Below are positions 1 through 7,767 of a stretch of 40,910 nucleotides of DNA, one piece after another; within the stretch, counting starts at the first letter, position 1; each line of letters starts with the position of its first letter. Both the position numbers and the translations under genes were made by a program. The stretch covers positions 1-40,910 of the forward strand of contig CAZXMO010000026.1 of the NCBI GenBank assembly GCA_964641125.1. The letters are read 5' to 3'. The stretch comes from JBKHAJ01 sp964641125 (GTDB taxonomy: Bacteria; Spirochaetota; Spirochaetia; SPDA01; CAZSGZ01). The notes beneath the pieces were generated by a model that saw nothing but the letters and a program-made list of their open reading frames with translations, ran no database searches and was not told the DNA's origin.

Positions 1-283
1 TCACGTTGCGGAGCTCGCGGGTCTGCCCGGAGATGTGATCTCCCGGGCCCGGGAGGTCCTCGCCGCTCACCTATCCGCGTCCGGAGCCCGGGCGGACGGA
101 GGAAAGGATCACGGATCTTCCTCCTCCGGCCCCGCAGCGCATCCTCTCGGAGGAGGTCAGGCCGAACTCTTCGAACCGGGTGAGCTCGTCCTTCGAGAGA
201 TCGAATCACTCTCCATAGATACTCTTACACCCTTGGAAGCCTTGAACGCCCTCGCGGATTGGAAGCGAAAACTTAAACGTTAA
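1..283 (+). CDS. mutS: DNA mismatch repair protein MutS, C-terminal fragment
   Basis: The window opens inside this gene; the reading frame starts at base 2 and ends at TAA 281-283. The first visible residues, HVAELAGLPGDVISRAREVL, match the conserved end of the MutS ATPase domain, where a helix follows the dimerisation motif. After it comes a low-complexity linker rich in Gly and Ser and a short C-terminal helix (about residues 50-93 of the visible part) ending in a basic tail, a layout common for the MutS C-terminus. MutS recognises mismatches and small loops in newly replicated DNA and recruits MutL. ComF follows 43 bases downstream on the same strand without an obvious promoter, so the two may be cotranscribed. 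The catalytic part lies outside the window. Confidence 0.85.
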   Translation, partial: HVAELAGLPGDVISRAREVLAAHLSASGARADGGKDHGSSSSGPAAHPLGGGQAELFEPGELVLREIESLSIDTLTPLEALNALADWKRKLKR

Positions 284-326
284 ACGGTTTCGAAGCGGCG
301 GGCCCGAACATAGTGTATATACATGT

Positions 327-1058
327 ATGATCCGATCCCTCGATACCCTGCGGAATACTTTTTTACCCCTGAACCCCTGTCGTATCTGCGGGGACCCGGT
401 CCGGCATTTTTCCCGGGAATATTCCCGGATACCCGTCTGTCCCGCCTGTCTGACCGCTTCCCGCCGCCTTATTCCTCCCAGATGCACGGTGTGCGGGCGC
501 CCTCTCATCTCCGAGATAACCGTCTGTACCGTCTGCCGGGAACGTTCCTACCCCTTCTCGGAACACCGGAGTCTCTACGAATACCGGGGAAGCGTAAAGC
601 TGCTCATCCGGCTATTTAAATTCTCCCAGGTACCCAGCCTCGCACCGTTCTTCGCCGACCGGTTGGCCGAAGAATTGCACACCCTTATCCCCCGCGGCGA
701 CAATCGCGGCACGGTGGTAGTACCGGTCCCGGGGAACCCGGCATCAGTGCGCGGAAGGGGATGGGACCAGGTCAAACTCATTTCGAGATATCTCGTTCAA
801 AACCACGGTTTTACCGTCTCCGAACTCCTCCGGAGGGGGAGATCGAAGACGCAGAAGAGCCTCGGATTCGACTCGCGAACGAAGAACCTCGAAGGAAAGA
901 TCCGGGTTGCCGCCGGCAGCGGAGCCGCCGGAGTTCCCCGGGATATAATCCTCCTCGACGACGTCTTTACAACGGGTTCGACCGCCGCGGAATGTACTCG
1001 GGTCCTCCTCCGCGCGGGCGCAAAGCGGGTGAGGGTGCTTACTCTCGCTATTGACTAA
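327..1058 (+). CDS. comF: ComF family protein (double zinc finger + phosphoribosyltransferase domain)
   Basis: 243 residues. The N-terminus has three Cys pairs (C18/C21, C38/C41, C53/C56) and a fourth at C67/C70, the zinc-ribbon arrangement of ComF/GntX proteins. The C-terminal half is a type I phosphoribosyltransferase fold with the PRPP-binding signature IILLDDVFTTGSTAAEC near residues 205-222. In naturally competent bacteria ComF helps process incoming single-stranded DNA; in others its substrate is unknown. The ATG at 327 has no clear Shine-Dalgarno sequence. Another ATG at 323 is in a different frame. The last codons overlap a promoter reading into rimP (TTGACT at 1051-1056). No other competence gene is visible, so the role in DNA uptake is inferred from the family only. 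Confidence 0.85.
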   Translation: MIRSLDTLRNTFLPLNPCRICGDPVRHFSREYSRIPVCPACLTASRRLIPPRCTVCGRPLISEITVCTVCRERSYPFSEHRSLYEYRGSVKLLIRLFKFSQVPSLAPFFADRLAEELHTLIPRGDNRGTVVVPVPGNPASVRGRGWDQVKLISRYLVQNHGFTVSELLRRGRSKTQKSLGFDSRTKNLEGKIRVAAGSGAAGVPRDIILLDDVFTTGSTAAECTRVLLRAGAKRVRVLTLAID

Positions 1059-1079
1059 ACTATTCCTTCCTGCTATTTT
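1051..1079 (+). promoter_or_regulatory. Predicted sigma70 promoter of the rimP-nusA-infB operon
   Basis: TTGACT at 1051-1056 and TATTTT at 1074-1079 are separated by 17 bases, and the -10 is preceded by TGC, an extended -10 motif. The start of transcription would be near 1086. The -35 box lies across the last codons and stop of comF. It sits upstream of the operon and just before a leader hairpin. Confidence 0.65.
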
Positions 1080-1106
1080 AATAATGACATCTTGGAATTA
1101 TAAACC

Positions 1107-1135
1107 GGAGGAGTCGTTGCAGCGGCTCTTTTTTT
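1107..1135 (+). terminator. Leader terminator/attenuator-like hairpin before rimP
   Basis: GAGTCG (1111-1116) pairs with CGGCTC (1123-1128): six pairs including one G-U, with a TTGCAG loop. Seven T residues follow at 1129-1135. The hairpin would form about 26-43 nucleotides into the transcript from the promoter at 1051-1079. GGAGGAG in its 5' arm (1107-1113) is also the best ribosome binding site for rimP, with TTG 1117 in the loop. Terminator and translation start would therefore exclude each other. It may also end mutS-comF transcripts. Confidence 0.55.
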
Positions 1136-1611
1136 ATAGGTGGAATACGGACGGACGTTTGGACTGGAAACATTCAAACAGAGAAGAAGACAGGATCGCA
1201 GAGGTTATCGAGCCTTTACTCAAGGGACTCGGATATTGTATTGTTGAGCTCAAGGTGAAACAGATCAGAGACGGGAACTTGAGAATTCATCTCGTGATTT
1301 ATAATCATTCCGGCGTTACCGTCGACGATTGCTCCAGGGTGTACAAGGCTGTCCTGCCCGTACTCACGGTGACCATGGATACCCAAGACGTTCATCTCGA
1401 GGTATCCTCACCGGGAATAACCCGGAATGTGAAAGAAGGGCGGGAACTCGCCTGTTTCATCGGACGGGAGATAGCCTTTATGCAAACCGGCGGGTCCGAA
1501 TGGACCGAAGGCCGGCTTCTCGAGGCCGGCCCCGAGGAGATACGGGTACGGACCGGGGTGACGGAGACCAACATGCCCCTCCGTGACCTGAAAAAAGCTA
1601 AGCTCGCGTGA
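1117..1611 (+). CDS. rimP: Ribosome maturation factor RimP
   Basis: RimP binds S12 and the 30S precursor and is needed for late 30S assembly. The family signature region is intact: REEDRIAEVIEPLLKGLGY, then IHLVIYNHSGVTVDDCSRV, then VHLEVSSPGITRNV, followed by an SH3-like C-terminal domain ending PLRDLKKAKLA. The start is uncertain. TTG 1117 has GGAGG five bases upstream and gives 164 residues, but the added N-terminus (MQRLFFYRW) is not typical. TTG 1159 gives 150 residues, the usual family length, with a poor ribosome site. An ATG at 1084 and a TTG at 1051 are also in frame but look like leader. It is the first gene of the rimP-nusA-infB-rbfA-truB cluster, 18 bases before nusA. Confidence 0.85.
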   Translation: MQRLFFYRWNTDGRLDWKHSNREEDRIAEVIEPLLKGLGYCIVELKVKQIRDGNLRIHLVIYNHSGVTVDDCSRVYKAVLPVLTVTMDTQDVHLEVSSPGITRNVKEGRELACFIGREIAFMQTGGSEWTEGRLLEAGPEEIRVRTGVTETNMPLRDLKKAKLA

Positions 1612-1629
1612 ATAGGAGAAGAGTAAGAG

Positions 1630-3123
1630 ATGGCTGAAGGATTGGCTGAAGCGGTACGGATGCTCGTACAAGACAGGGGAATTTCGGAAGATCTTGTCAT
1701 TAAAACTATAGAAGAATTCCTTTTTGCCGCGTACAAGAAGAAGTTCGGAACCTCGGAAAACGCCGTGGTGCGCTTCAATGAAGAGGGAGACGAAGTAACC
1801 CTCGCCGCGAAAAAGAAGATTGTCGAAGAAGTCTATGACCCGGTCTTAGAGATTTCCCTCGAAGAAGCCCGGGAGCTCGTCGACGACTGCGAAGAGGGGG
1901 ACGAACTCCTCATAGAGATAAATCCCAAAGAATTCGATCGGAGCGCCATTCAGAGCGCGAAACAGAAGGCGAAACAAACCTTACGGGAGATCCAGAAAGA
2001 CACTCTCTACTCGGAATTCGAAAACAAAGTCGGTGAGATGATCATCGGGTACTACCAGCGGGAGAGGAACGGAAATATCTACGTCGACCTCGGAAAGGTC
2101 GAGGGGATACTGCCCAAGAAGTTCCAGTCGCCCCGGGAGGTGTACAGGCCCAATGATCGAATCAAGGCTATGATCCAGGAAGTCAATAAGACCCCGGCGG
2201 GACTGCAGATCGTTCTTTCCAGGACCCATACCGAGTTCGTAAAGCGAATCTTCGAGCTGGAAGTTCCCGAGGTGTACGACAAGACGGTCGAAATATTCAA
2301 GATAGTACGTGAGCCGGGGTACCGGACCAAGATCGCGGTCTACTCGAACAGAGAAGACGTGGACCCGGTCGGTGCCTGCGTAGGAATGAAGGGCGTCAGA
2401 ATCCAAGCGATCGTCCGGGAGCTGGAAGGGGAGAAGATCGATATCCTCAAATACGAAACCGACCCGCGCACCTTTATCAAGAATGCATTATCTCCGGCCG
2501 AAGTGGAATCGGTAATGCTCCTCGACGAGGCCAAGCGTCAGGCCCTGGCCGTAGTCGCTGAGACTCAGTTGAGCCTCGCCATCGGGAAGCAGGGATTGAA
2601 CGTGCGCCTCGCCAATCGACTGGTCGATTGGAATATCGACGTCAAAACCGAGGCACAATTCGAAGAGATGGATATAAGCGCCGAACAGAAGAAGGCCCTC
2701 TCCGAGCTCTTCATGGACTTCCATGAAGAAGAACTGGAAATAACCCAGATCTCCGAGCTTCCCGGAATCTCCGAAAGACTCGCGGAAATACTCCGGCACA
2801 ACGGCATCGAGCTCATCGAAACACTCGTTGCCATGTCAACGGAGGACCTCAAAGGCCTCGGCGGCCTGACCGAGCAGGATGTTCAAACCATCAACTCCAT
2901 CATCGAGGAGAATGTCGAGATCATCGAAGAGGAAGAAGCGACCGAAGCGGTCCCCGCCGATACGGGAGAGGAAGAAGAAGCCGCGACCCCCGAGGAGGAA
3001 ACCTACGAGTGTCCTGAATGCGGCGCCGAGATCACCATCGATATGACCACCTGTCCGAGCTGCGGTGTAGGACTCAGCTTCGAAATCGAAGATGAATCAG
3101 AAGAAGAATCGGAAGAGGAATAG
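1630..3123 (+). CDS. nusA: Transcription termination/antitermination protein NusA with C-terminal zinc ribbon
   Basis: 497 residues. Order of domains: the N-terminal RNA-polymerase-binding domain (1-130), S1 (about 135-200), KH1 with GACVGMKGVRIQAI starting near 248, KH2 with AIGKQGLNVRLA near 317, a helix-hairpin-helix region (about 360-430), and an acidic linker. A zinc ribbon follows with CPEC at 461-464 and CPSC at 475-478, then an acidic Glu/Ser tail. NusA modulates pausing, termination and antitermination. The helix-hairpin-helix unit and the zinc ribbon are not part of the minimal NusA; the ribbon is the unusual element. AGGAGAAGAG precedes ATG 1630. The upstream hairpin is consistent with autoregulation by NusA, known for the Bacillus subtilis rimP-nusA leader; that extension to this organism is inference. 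Confidence 0.95.
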   Translation: MAEGLAEAVRMLVQDRGISEDLVIKTIEEFLFAAYKKKFGTSENAVVRFNEEGDEVTLAAKKKIVEEVYDPVLEISLEEARELVDDCEEGDELLIEINPKEFDRSAIQSAKQKAKQTLREIQKDTLYSEFENKVGEMIIGYYQRERNGNIYVDLGKVEGILPKKFQSPREVYRPNDRIKAMIQEVNKTPAGLQIVLSRTHTEFVKRIFELEVPEVYDKTVEIFKIVREPGYRTKIAVYSNREDVDPVGACVGMKGVRIQAIVRELEGEKIDILKYETDPRTFIKNALSPAEVESVMLLDEAKRQALAVVAETQLSLAIGKQGLNVRLANRLVDWNIDVKTEAQFEEMDISAEQKKALSELFMDFHEEELEITQISELPGISERLAEILRHNGIELIETLVAMSTEDLKGLGGLTEQDVQTINSIIEENVEIIEEEEATEAVPADTGEEEEAATPEEETYECPECGAEITIDMTTCPSCGVGLSFEIEDESEEESEEE

Positions 3124-3140
3124 GTAGAAAAAGGTAGTGT

Positions 3141-5462
3141 ATGGCTGAAGATCAAGAAAAGAAACCGAAAGCAACCCTTATAAAGCACCGAAAACCGGAA
3201 GAAACCGATAAGGGCGGCGAAGAAAAAGAAAAAGATAAAGAGAAAAAGAAAGTCGTCGTCGTCAAGAAAAAGGTCGTAGTCCGGAAGAAATCACCGAAGG
3301 TGGTTGCTAAGAAGGAAGAGGAGTCTCCGAAGGAGACCGCGGAAAAGCCGGTCAGGCCGGCTCCGTCCGCCGGTACGGAAACCGAACGTCCCGGTAAACC
3401 CGCTGAAAAGACTCTACCTCAAACGAAGACCGGACAGACCAAGCGCGCCGAAACAGGTGAAAAGCGGTACGAACGTCGCGAACCTCCACGGAAGGATACC
3501 CGTCCTAAGCCGGATAAAGAACGGAAAAAGGATTTCCGGCCCGAGCAGAAACGAACAGGGCCCCCGCCCAAACCCTCGGAACAAAAACCGCCGGCCAAGA
3601 AGTTCAAGACCAAGAAGCGGGGGGGCTACCAGAAGCCCAAGCGTGAAGAGCATCAGGAGAAAATCCTCCCCATCAAGAAGAAGCGTACTCAGCGGGCCAA
3701 TCCGGTTCCCAAGGAAGTCGATATCATGGAGGTCATCACCGTTTCCGATCTCGCCAAGAAGATGAACCTCAAGGCCTCCGATCTGATCGGAAAGCTCATG
3801 AGTATGGGCGTAATGGCAACCATCAACCAGCAGATCGACGCGGATACCGCGGAAATACTCGCCGGAGAGTACGGCTGCAAGGTAAACATCGTAAGCCTCT
3901 ACGACGAGACCATCATCGAATCGGAAGAGGATTCCCAGGAGAACCTCGAACCGAGGCCCCCGATCATCACCGTTATGGGTCACGTAGACCACGGGAAGAC
4001 CAAGCTCCTCGATGCGATCCGGTCCGCCAACGTCGTGGACGGGGAGTTCGGCGGAATTACTCAGCACATCGGAGCCTACGCCCTCGAGCATCCGAAGGGG
4101 AAGCTTGTTTTCCTCGATACGCCCGGTCACGAGGCATTCACCCTGATGCGCGCCCGGGGAGCACAGGTAACCGACATAGTCATCCTGGTGGTCGCGGCTA
4201 ACGACGGAGTTATGCCCCAGACGAAGGAGGCGATCAGTCACGCCAAAGAGGCGGGAGTGCCTATCATTGTGGCCATCAACAAAGTGGATCTTGCCGACGC
4301 TAATCCGGACCGGGTCAAACAGCAGCTCTCCGATTACGATCTGATCCCCGAAGATTGGGGCGGATCGACCCTGTTCAACGAGATATCCGCCTTGAACGGC
4401 CAGGGGATCGATGCGCTTCTGGACAGTATCATGCTTCAGGCGGAAATCCTCGAGCTCAAGGCCAACTACGACCGCCGAGCCGAAGGAAAGGTCATCGAAT
4501 CGAAGATCGACCACGGCCGGGGGATCGTCTCCACGGTCCTTATACTGAACGGAACCCTCAGGGTCGGGGACACTTTTATCGCCGGCATTTACCCGGGAAA
4601 GGTCCGGGCGATGTTCGACGATAAGGGTCAGAAGATCGACGAAGCGCCTCCCTCGACACCGGTCGAGATCTTGGGCTTTACCGGCCTCGCCAAGGCGGGA
4701 GATCCCTTCCAGGTGACCGAATCCGAAAAGGTCGCCCGGCAGGTCGGATCGAAGCGTCAGGAGCTCAAGAAGGTCGAAGAGGCGGAAAACGTCAAGAAGA
4801 TTACCCTGGACAATCTCTACGATTCGATCCAGGAAGGTGACATCCAGGAGCTCAAGGTCATCATCAAGGGCGATGTCCATGGATCGGTAGAGGCCCTGCA
4901 GTCCGCCCTCGAGAAACTCTCTACCCCGGAGATTCGATTGGGCGTCATCCAGGGGTCCGCGGGAGCTATCAACGAGAGCGACATCATGCTCGCGGCGGCA
5001 TCCAATGCCGTTATCATCGGCTTCCATGTACGCCCCACGGGAAACGCGGCACAGCTCGCCGAGAAGGAAAAGGTGGAGATCCGCAGGTACAATATTATCT
5101 ACGACGCCATCAACGACATCAAGTCGGCCATGGAGGGAATGCTCGCTCCGGATATCAAGGAAGAGATTATAGGAACAGCCGAAGTCAGAGACACCTTCAA
5201 GGTCCCCAAGATCGGACTTATCGCCGGTTGTTTCGTAACATCAGGAAAGGTCAGGCGAAACGCGAATATACGGGTTTTCCGGGAGGGTATCCAGGTCTAC
5301 TCCGGAAAGATCTCGTCCCTCAAGCGCTTCAAGGAAGATGCGCGGGAGGTCGAGCAGAACTACGAGTGCGGTATCGGAATAGAGAACTTCAACGACGTCA
5401 AGGTCGGAGATGAGTTCGAAATTTTCGAAACCAAAGAGGTGGCTAAGAAACTAGGATCGTAA
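3141..5462 (+). CDS. infB: Translation initiation factor IF-2
   Basis: 773 residues. The first ~190 are a highly charged, Lys/Glu/Pro-rich disordered region. An IF2N-type helical domain follows at about 193-250 (VDIMEVITVSDLAKKMNLKA). The GTPase domain has G1 GHVDHGKT from residue 280, G2 GGITQHIGAY, G3 DTPGHEAF from 326, G4 NKVD from 380, and G5 ISALNGQG. Domains II, III and IV (fMet-tRNA binding) complete the protein, which ends KLGS. IF-2 brings fMet-tRNA to the 30S subunit and promotes subunit joining. It overlaps rbfA by one base (TAATG), which suggests translational coupling. The length and all motifs are normal. Confidence 0.97.
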   Translation: MAEDQEKKPKATLIKHRKPEETDKGGEEKEKDKEKKKVVVVKKKVVVRKKSPKVVAKKEEESPKETAEKPVRPAPSAGTETERPGKPAEKTLPQTKTGQTKRAETGEKRYERREPPRKDTRPKPDKERKKDFRPEQKRTGPPPKPSEQKPPAKKFKTKKRGGYQKPKREEHQEKILPIKKKRTQRANPVPKEVDIMEVITVSDLAKKMNLKASDLIGKLMSMGVMATINQQIDADTAEILAGEYGCKVNIVSLYDETIIESEEDSQENLEPRPPIITVMGHVDHGKTKLLDAIRSANVVDGEFGGITQHIGAYALEHPKGKLVFLDTPGHEAFTLMRARGAQVTDIVILVVAANDGVMPQTKEAISHAKEAGVPIIVAINKVDLADANPDRVKQQLSDYDLIPEDWGGSTLFNEISALNGQGIDALLDSIMLQAEILELKANYDRRAEGKVIESKIDHGRGIVSTVLILNGTLRVGDTFIAGIYPGKVRAMFDDKGQKIDEAPPSTPVEILGFTGLAKAGDPFQVTESEKVARQVGSKRQELKKVEEAENVKKITLDNLYDSIQEGDIQELKVIIKGDVHGSVEALQSALEKLSTPEIRLGVIQGSAGAINESDIMLAAASNAVIIGFHVRPTGNAAQLAEKEKVEIRRYNIIYDAINDIKSAMEGMLAPDIKEEIIGTAEVRDTFKVPKIGLIAGCFVTSGKVRRNANIRVFREGIQVYSGKISSLKRFKEDAREVEQNYECGIGIENFNDVKVGDEFEIFETKEVAKKLGS

Positions 5463-5809
5463 TGGAAAACGACCGATTAAAAAAAGTCGCGAGCGTCATC
5501 CAGCGGGAGATAGCCCGGCTCATAACGGAGAAAGAAATCAAAGACCCCCGGGTTCACTCGATGCTGTCGGTGAACCGGGTGGTCGTCAGCAAGGATATCG
5601 CCTATGCCAAGGTGTATATCTCCGCCTTCGAAAAGGAAAACCGGCTCGATGAAGCCGTGGACGCCCTCAACCATGCCTCCGGCTTCATTCAAAAGCAATT
5701 GGGCAAGAAACTCAAGACACGGAATACGCCGAAGCTTACCTTCATCGCCGATACATCGGTGAAGGAGGGTTTCCGTATCAACAAGCTGATCGAGGACTCC
5801 CTATCTTGA
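5462..5809 (+). CDS. rbfA: 30S ribosome-binding factor RbfA
   Basis: 115 residues, the usual size. The sequence shows the KH-like fold of the family: RLKKVASVIQREIARLITEK at the N-terminus, IKDPRVHSMLSVNRVVVSKD in the middle, and the conserved closing part ending INKLIEDSL. RbfA acts in maturation of the 16S 5' end and cold adaptation of the 30S subunit. Its ATG overlaps the infB stop and its TGA overlaps the truB TTG start, so the three genes are probably translated as a coupled set with related roles in 30S assembly and initiation. Confidence 0.93.
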   Translation: MENDRLKKVASVIQREIARLITEKEIKDPRVHSMLSVNRVVVSKDIAYAKVYISAFEKENRLDEAVDALNHASGFIQKQLGKKLKTRNTPKLTFIADTSVKEGFRINKLIEDSLS

Positions 5810-6684
5810 AGATCCGGCCGGACGGCTTCCTCCTCCTGGACAAGCCCTCGGACATTACATCTTTTAGCTCCCTCGGGTCGGTCAAGAAGCGACTCGGTAC
5901 GAACAAGGTCGGTCACGCCGGGACCCTGGACAAATTCGCCGAAGGGCTTCTCATAGCCTTGATCGGCAAGATGACGAAAGCCTCGAGCTACGTCATGGGA
6001 CTGTCCAAGGAATACCGGGCGCGTCTCGTGTTCGGGATCGAGACCGACACCCTCGACCCTGAAGGAGAGACCCTCGAGACCTCGGAACATATCCCCGGTT
6101 TCGATGATATGGAGGGGGTAATACAGGATTTTTTAGGCCCGATAGAACAGATCCCACCCCGTTTTTCCGCCGTTCACGTGAACGGTCACAGGGCGCACCG
6201 GCTTGCCCGGGAGGGGAAGAGTATGACCCTCAAACCCCGGGAGGTGACCATCTATGAGCTCGAGATCGTCGATTACGATCCTCCCTACGCGGATTTCAGG
6301 GTAGTGTGCTCTAAGGGAACATACATTCGCTCTCTCGCCCGTGACATTGCCCGCGCCTTAGGCTCCAGGGGGCATCTGACCGCTCTGAGGCGGACCCGGA
6401 TCGGCGGCTTCGGCGTCGACGAAGCCGTCCGTCCCGACGGGGTCGAAACAGGCAACATCCTTAGCCCTATCGAATTCTTTTCCCGGATAGATGCAATAAC
6501 AGTATCCCGGGTGGAAGAGGGTGTCCGATTGAAAATCTCGAGGGGACAGCCTCTCATGGAAAGTTTCTTTCCCGAGACCCGGGAGGGTCTCAACGCGGTC
6601 TTCGATTCGGACGACAATTTTCTCGCCCTTGTGGAAAAAAACGGCCGGAATTACTCCTACAAGTTCGTCGGAGCCCGCGGATGA
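5806..6684 (+). CDS. truB: tRNA pseudouridine(55) synthase TruB
   Basis: 292 residues starting with TTG at 5806, overlapping the rbfA stop by four bases; GAGGA lies about nine bases upstream. The TruB core is clear: GFLLLDKPSDITSFSSL, then GHAGTLDKFAEGLL with the catalytic aspartate D42, then the KEYRARLVFGIETDTLD segment and KGTYIRSLARDIARALG. The C-terminal region is a shortened PUA-like domain. The enzyme makes pseudouridine 55 in the T-loop of tRNAs and acts as a tRNA folding chaperone. It sits between rbfA and ribF, with an ATGA overlap to ribF. A TTG start is also used by several neighbours here. Confidence 0.95.
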   Translation: MKIRPDGFLLLDKPSDITSFSSLGSVKKRLGTNKVGHAGTLDKFAEGLLIALIGKMTKASSYVMGLSKEYRARLVFGIETDTLDPEGETLETSEHIPGFDDMEGVIQDFLGPIEQIPPRFSAVHVNGHRAHRLAREGKSMTLKPREVTIYELEIVDYDPPYADFRVVCSKGTYIRSLARDIARALGSRGHLTALRRTRIGGFGVDEAVRPDGVETGNILSPIEFFSRIDAITVSRVEEGVRLKISRGQPLMESFFPETREGLNAVFDSDDNFLALVEKNGRNYSYKFVGARG

Positions 6685-7454
6685 AGTCGATTTCCTGGAA
6701 CCAATTCATAGAAGATCACCGATACGGCGATATATCCGCCGCGGTTACCGTAGGTGTATTCGACGGGGTCCATATAGGGCATCAGAAACTGATAGGACGT
6801 ATTCTCGAAAAGGGAGGGCTCGAACCGGTCATCATCACCTTTCTGGAGAACCCCTCGAAATTCTTCCACCCCCGGGGATTTCTCGGCAACATCTCTACCC
6901 TCGAGCAGAAGCTTGCCTATTTCGAAGCTCACGGCGCGGGGTTGGTCATACTCATTGACTTTTCCCCTGATTTTAGTAAACTGTCAGGAAGGAGTTTTAT
7001 CCGCCTGATCTCGGAGCATCTCGGCCTTCAATATCTCGTCGTGGGTGTTAATTTTCATTGCGGAAGAGATAACGATACGAACGCCTTCGACATCAAGAAG
7101 ATGCTCGAAGAACACAGCATCGGGGTCGATATAATCGATCCGGTTTGTTTCAAAGGGGAACGGGTAAGCAGCACCCGAATCCGGAAAGAGCTTCTTCGGG
7201 GCAATGTCGAAGACGTCCGGAAGATGCTCGGGAAGCCTTACGCCCTGGATATTTCTTCCGGGGGAAGCATCTTGGGGAACCGGATTCCCCTAAGCGATAT
7301 AGAGCAGATAATCCCCCCTGCCGGCGAGTACCGAGTGGGGATCAAGACATATGATAAAGAGATTGAAACCGTGATCACAATACATTCCCAGTTTATCGAA
7401 TTACCCGACACCGGGTCGGAAATACGGGAAATTGATATATTAGAAAACACGTAG
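6681..7454 (+). CDS. ribF: RibF-type FAD synthetase, riboflavin kinase domain degenerate
   Basis: 257 residues, against about 300-320 for bifunctional RibF. The N-terminal FMN adenylyltransferase domain is complete: VGVFDGVHIGHQKLI near residues 21-36 with the HIGH nucleotide motif, GVNFHCGRDNDTNAF, and SSTRIRKELLRG near 167-178. The C-terminal flavokinase barrel is reduced to about 75 residues. It keeps the entry GKPYAL and a PAGEYRVGI strand but shows no GFPTAN motif and no recognisable catalytic glutamate block. FAD synthesis is therefore expected and riboflavin phosphorylation doubtful; this functional statement is inference. The gene is intact up to the rpsO ribosome site 16 bases on, so it is not an obvious frameshift. 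Confidence 0.85.
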   Translation: MKSISWNQFIEDHRYGDISAAVTVGVFDGVHIGHQKLIGRILEKGGLEPVIITFLENPSKFFHPRGFLGNISTLEQKLAYFEAHGAGLVILIDFSPDFSKLSGRSFIRLISEHLGLQYLVVGVNFHCGRDNDTNAFDIKKMLEEHSIGVDIIDPVCFKGERVSSTRIRKELLRGNVEDVRKMLGKPYALDISSGGSILGNRIPLSDIEQIIPPAGEYRVGIKTYDKEIETVITIHSQFIELPDTGSEIREIDILENT

Positions 7455-7470
7455 AAGGAGAAAAAAAACG

Positions 7471-7740
7471 ATGTCCGTAACAAAAGAGACGAAACAGGAG
7501 ATCATATCCAAATTCGGCAAGAACGATAAAGACAGCGGCGCGGCGGAAACTCAGATCGCCCTGCTGACTACGAGAATACAGGACCTGACGGAGCACTTGA
7601 AGAGTCATCCCAAGGACCACAGCTCCCGGAGGGGTCTGCTCAAGCTCGTCGGGCAGCGGAGAAGAATGCTCAAGTATCTGCAGAAAAAAGATCTCCTGAA
7701 GTACCGGGAGCTCATTAAAGAACTAGGACTGAGAAAATAA
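7471..7740 (+). CDS. rpsO: 30S ribosomal protein S15
   Basis: 89 residues, exactly the normal S15 length. It shows the four-helix S15 pattern with the central signature LTEHLKSHPKDHSSRRGLLK and the following VGQRRRMLKYLQKKD. S15 binds 16S rRNA at the helix 20/22 junction early in 30S assembly. A strong ribosome site (AAGGAGA) precedes ATG 7471. The rpsO-pnp pairing is conserved in many bacteria; here pnp begins 27 bases after the stop without an obvious terminator. Confidence 0.97.
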   Translation: MSVTKETKQEIISKFGKNDKDSGAAETQIALLTTRIQDLTEHLKSHPKDHSSRRGLLKLVGQRRRMLKYLQKKDLLKYRELIKELGLRK

Positions 7741-7767
7741 GAATCGAAAGAAAAAGGAAAAGTATTA

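Noticed and set aside
3414..5027. A 537-codon open frame on the minus strand opposite infB
   Set aside because: It mirrors the codon pattern of a certain infB; the product is Asp/Leu/Gly-rich with no domain and no ribosome site. Long antisense frames are common opposite G+C-rich genes.
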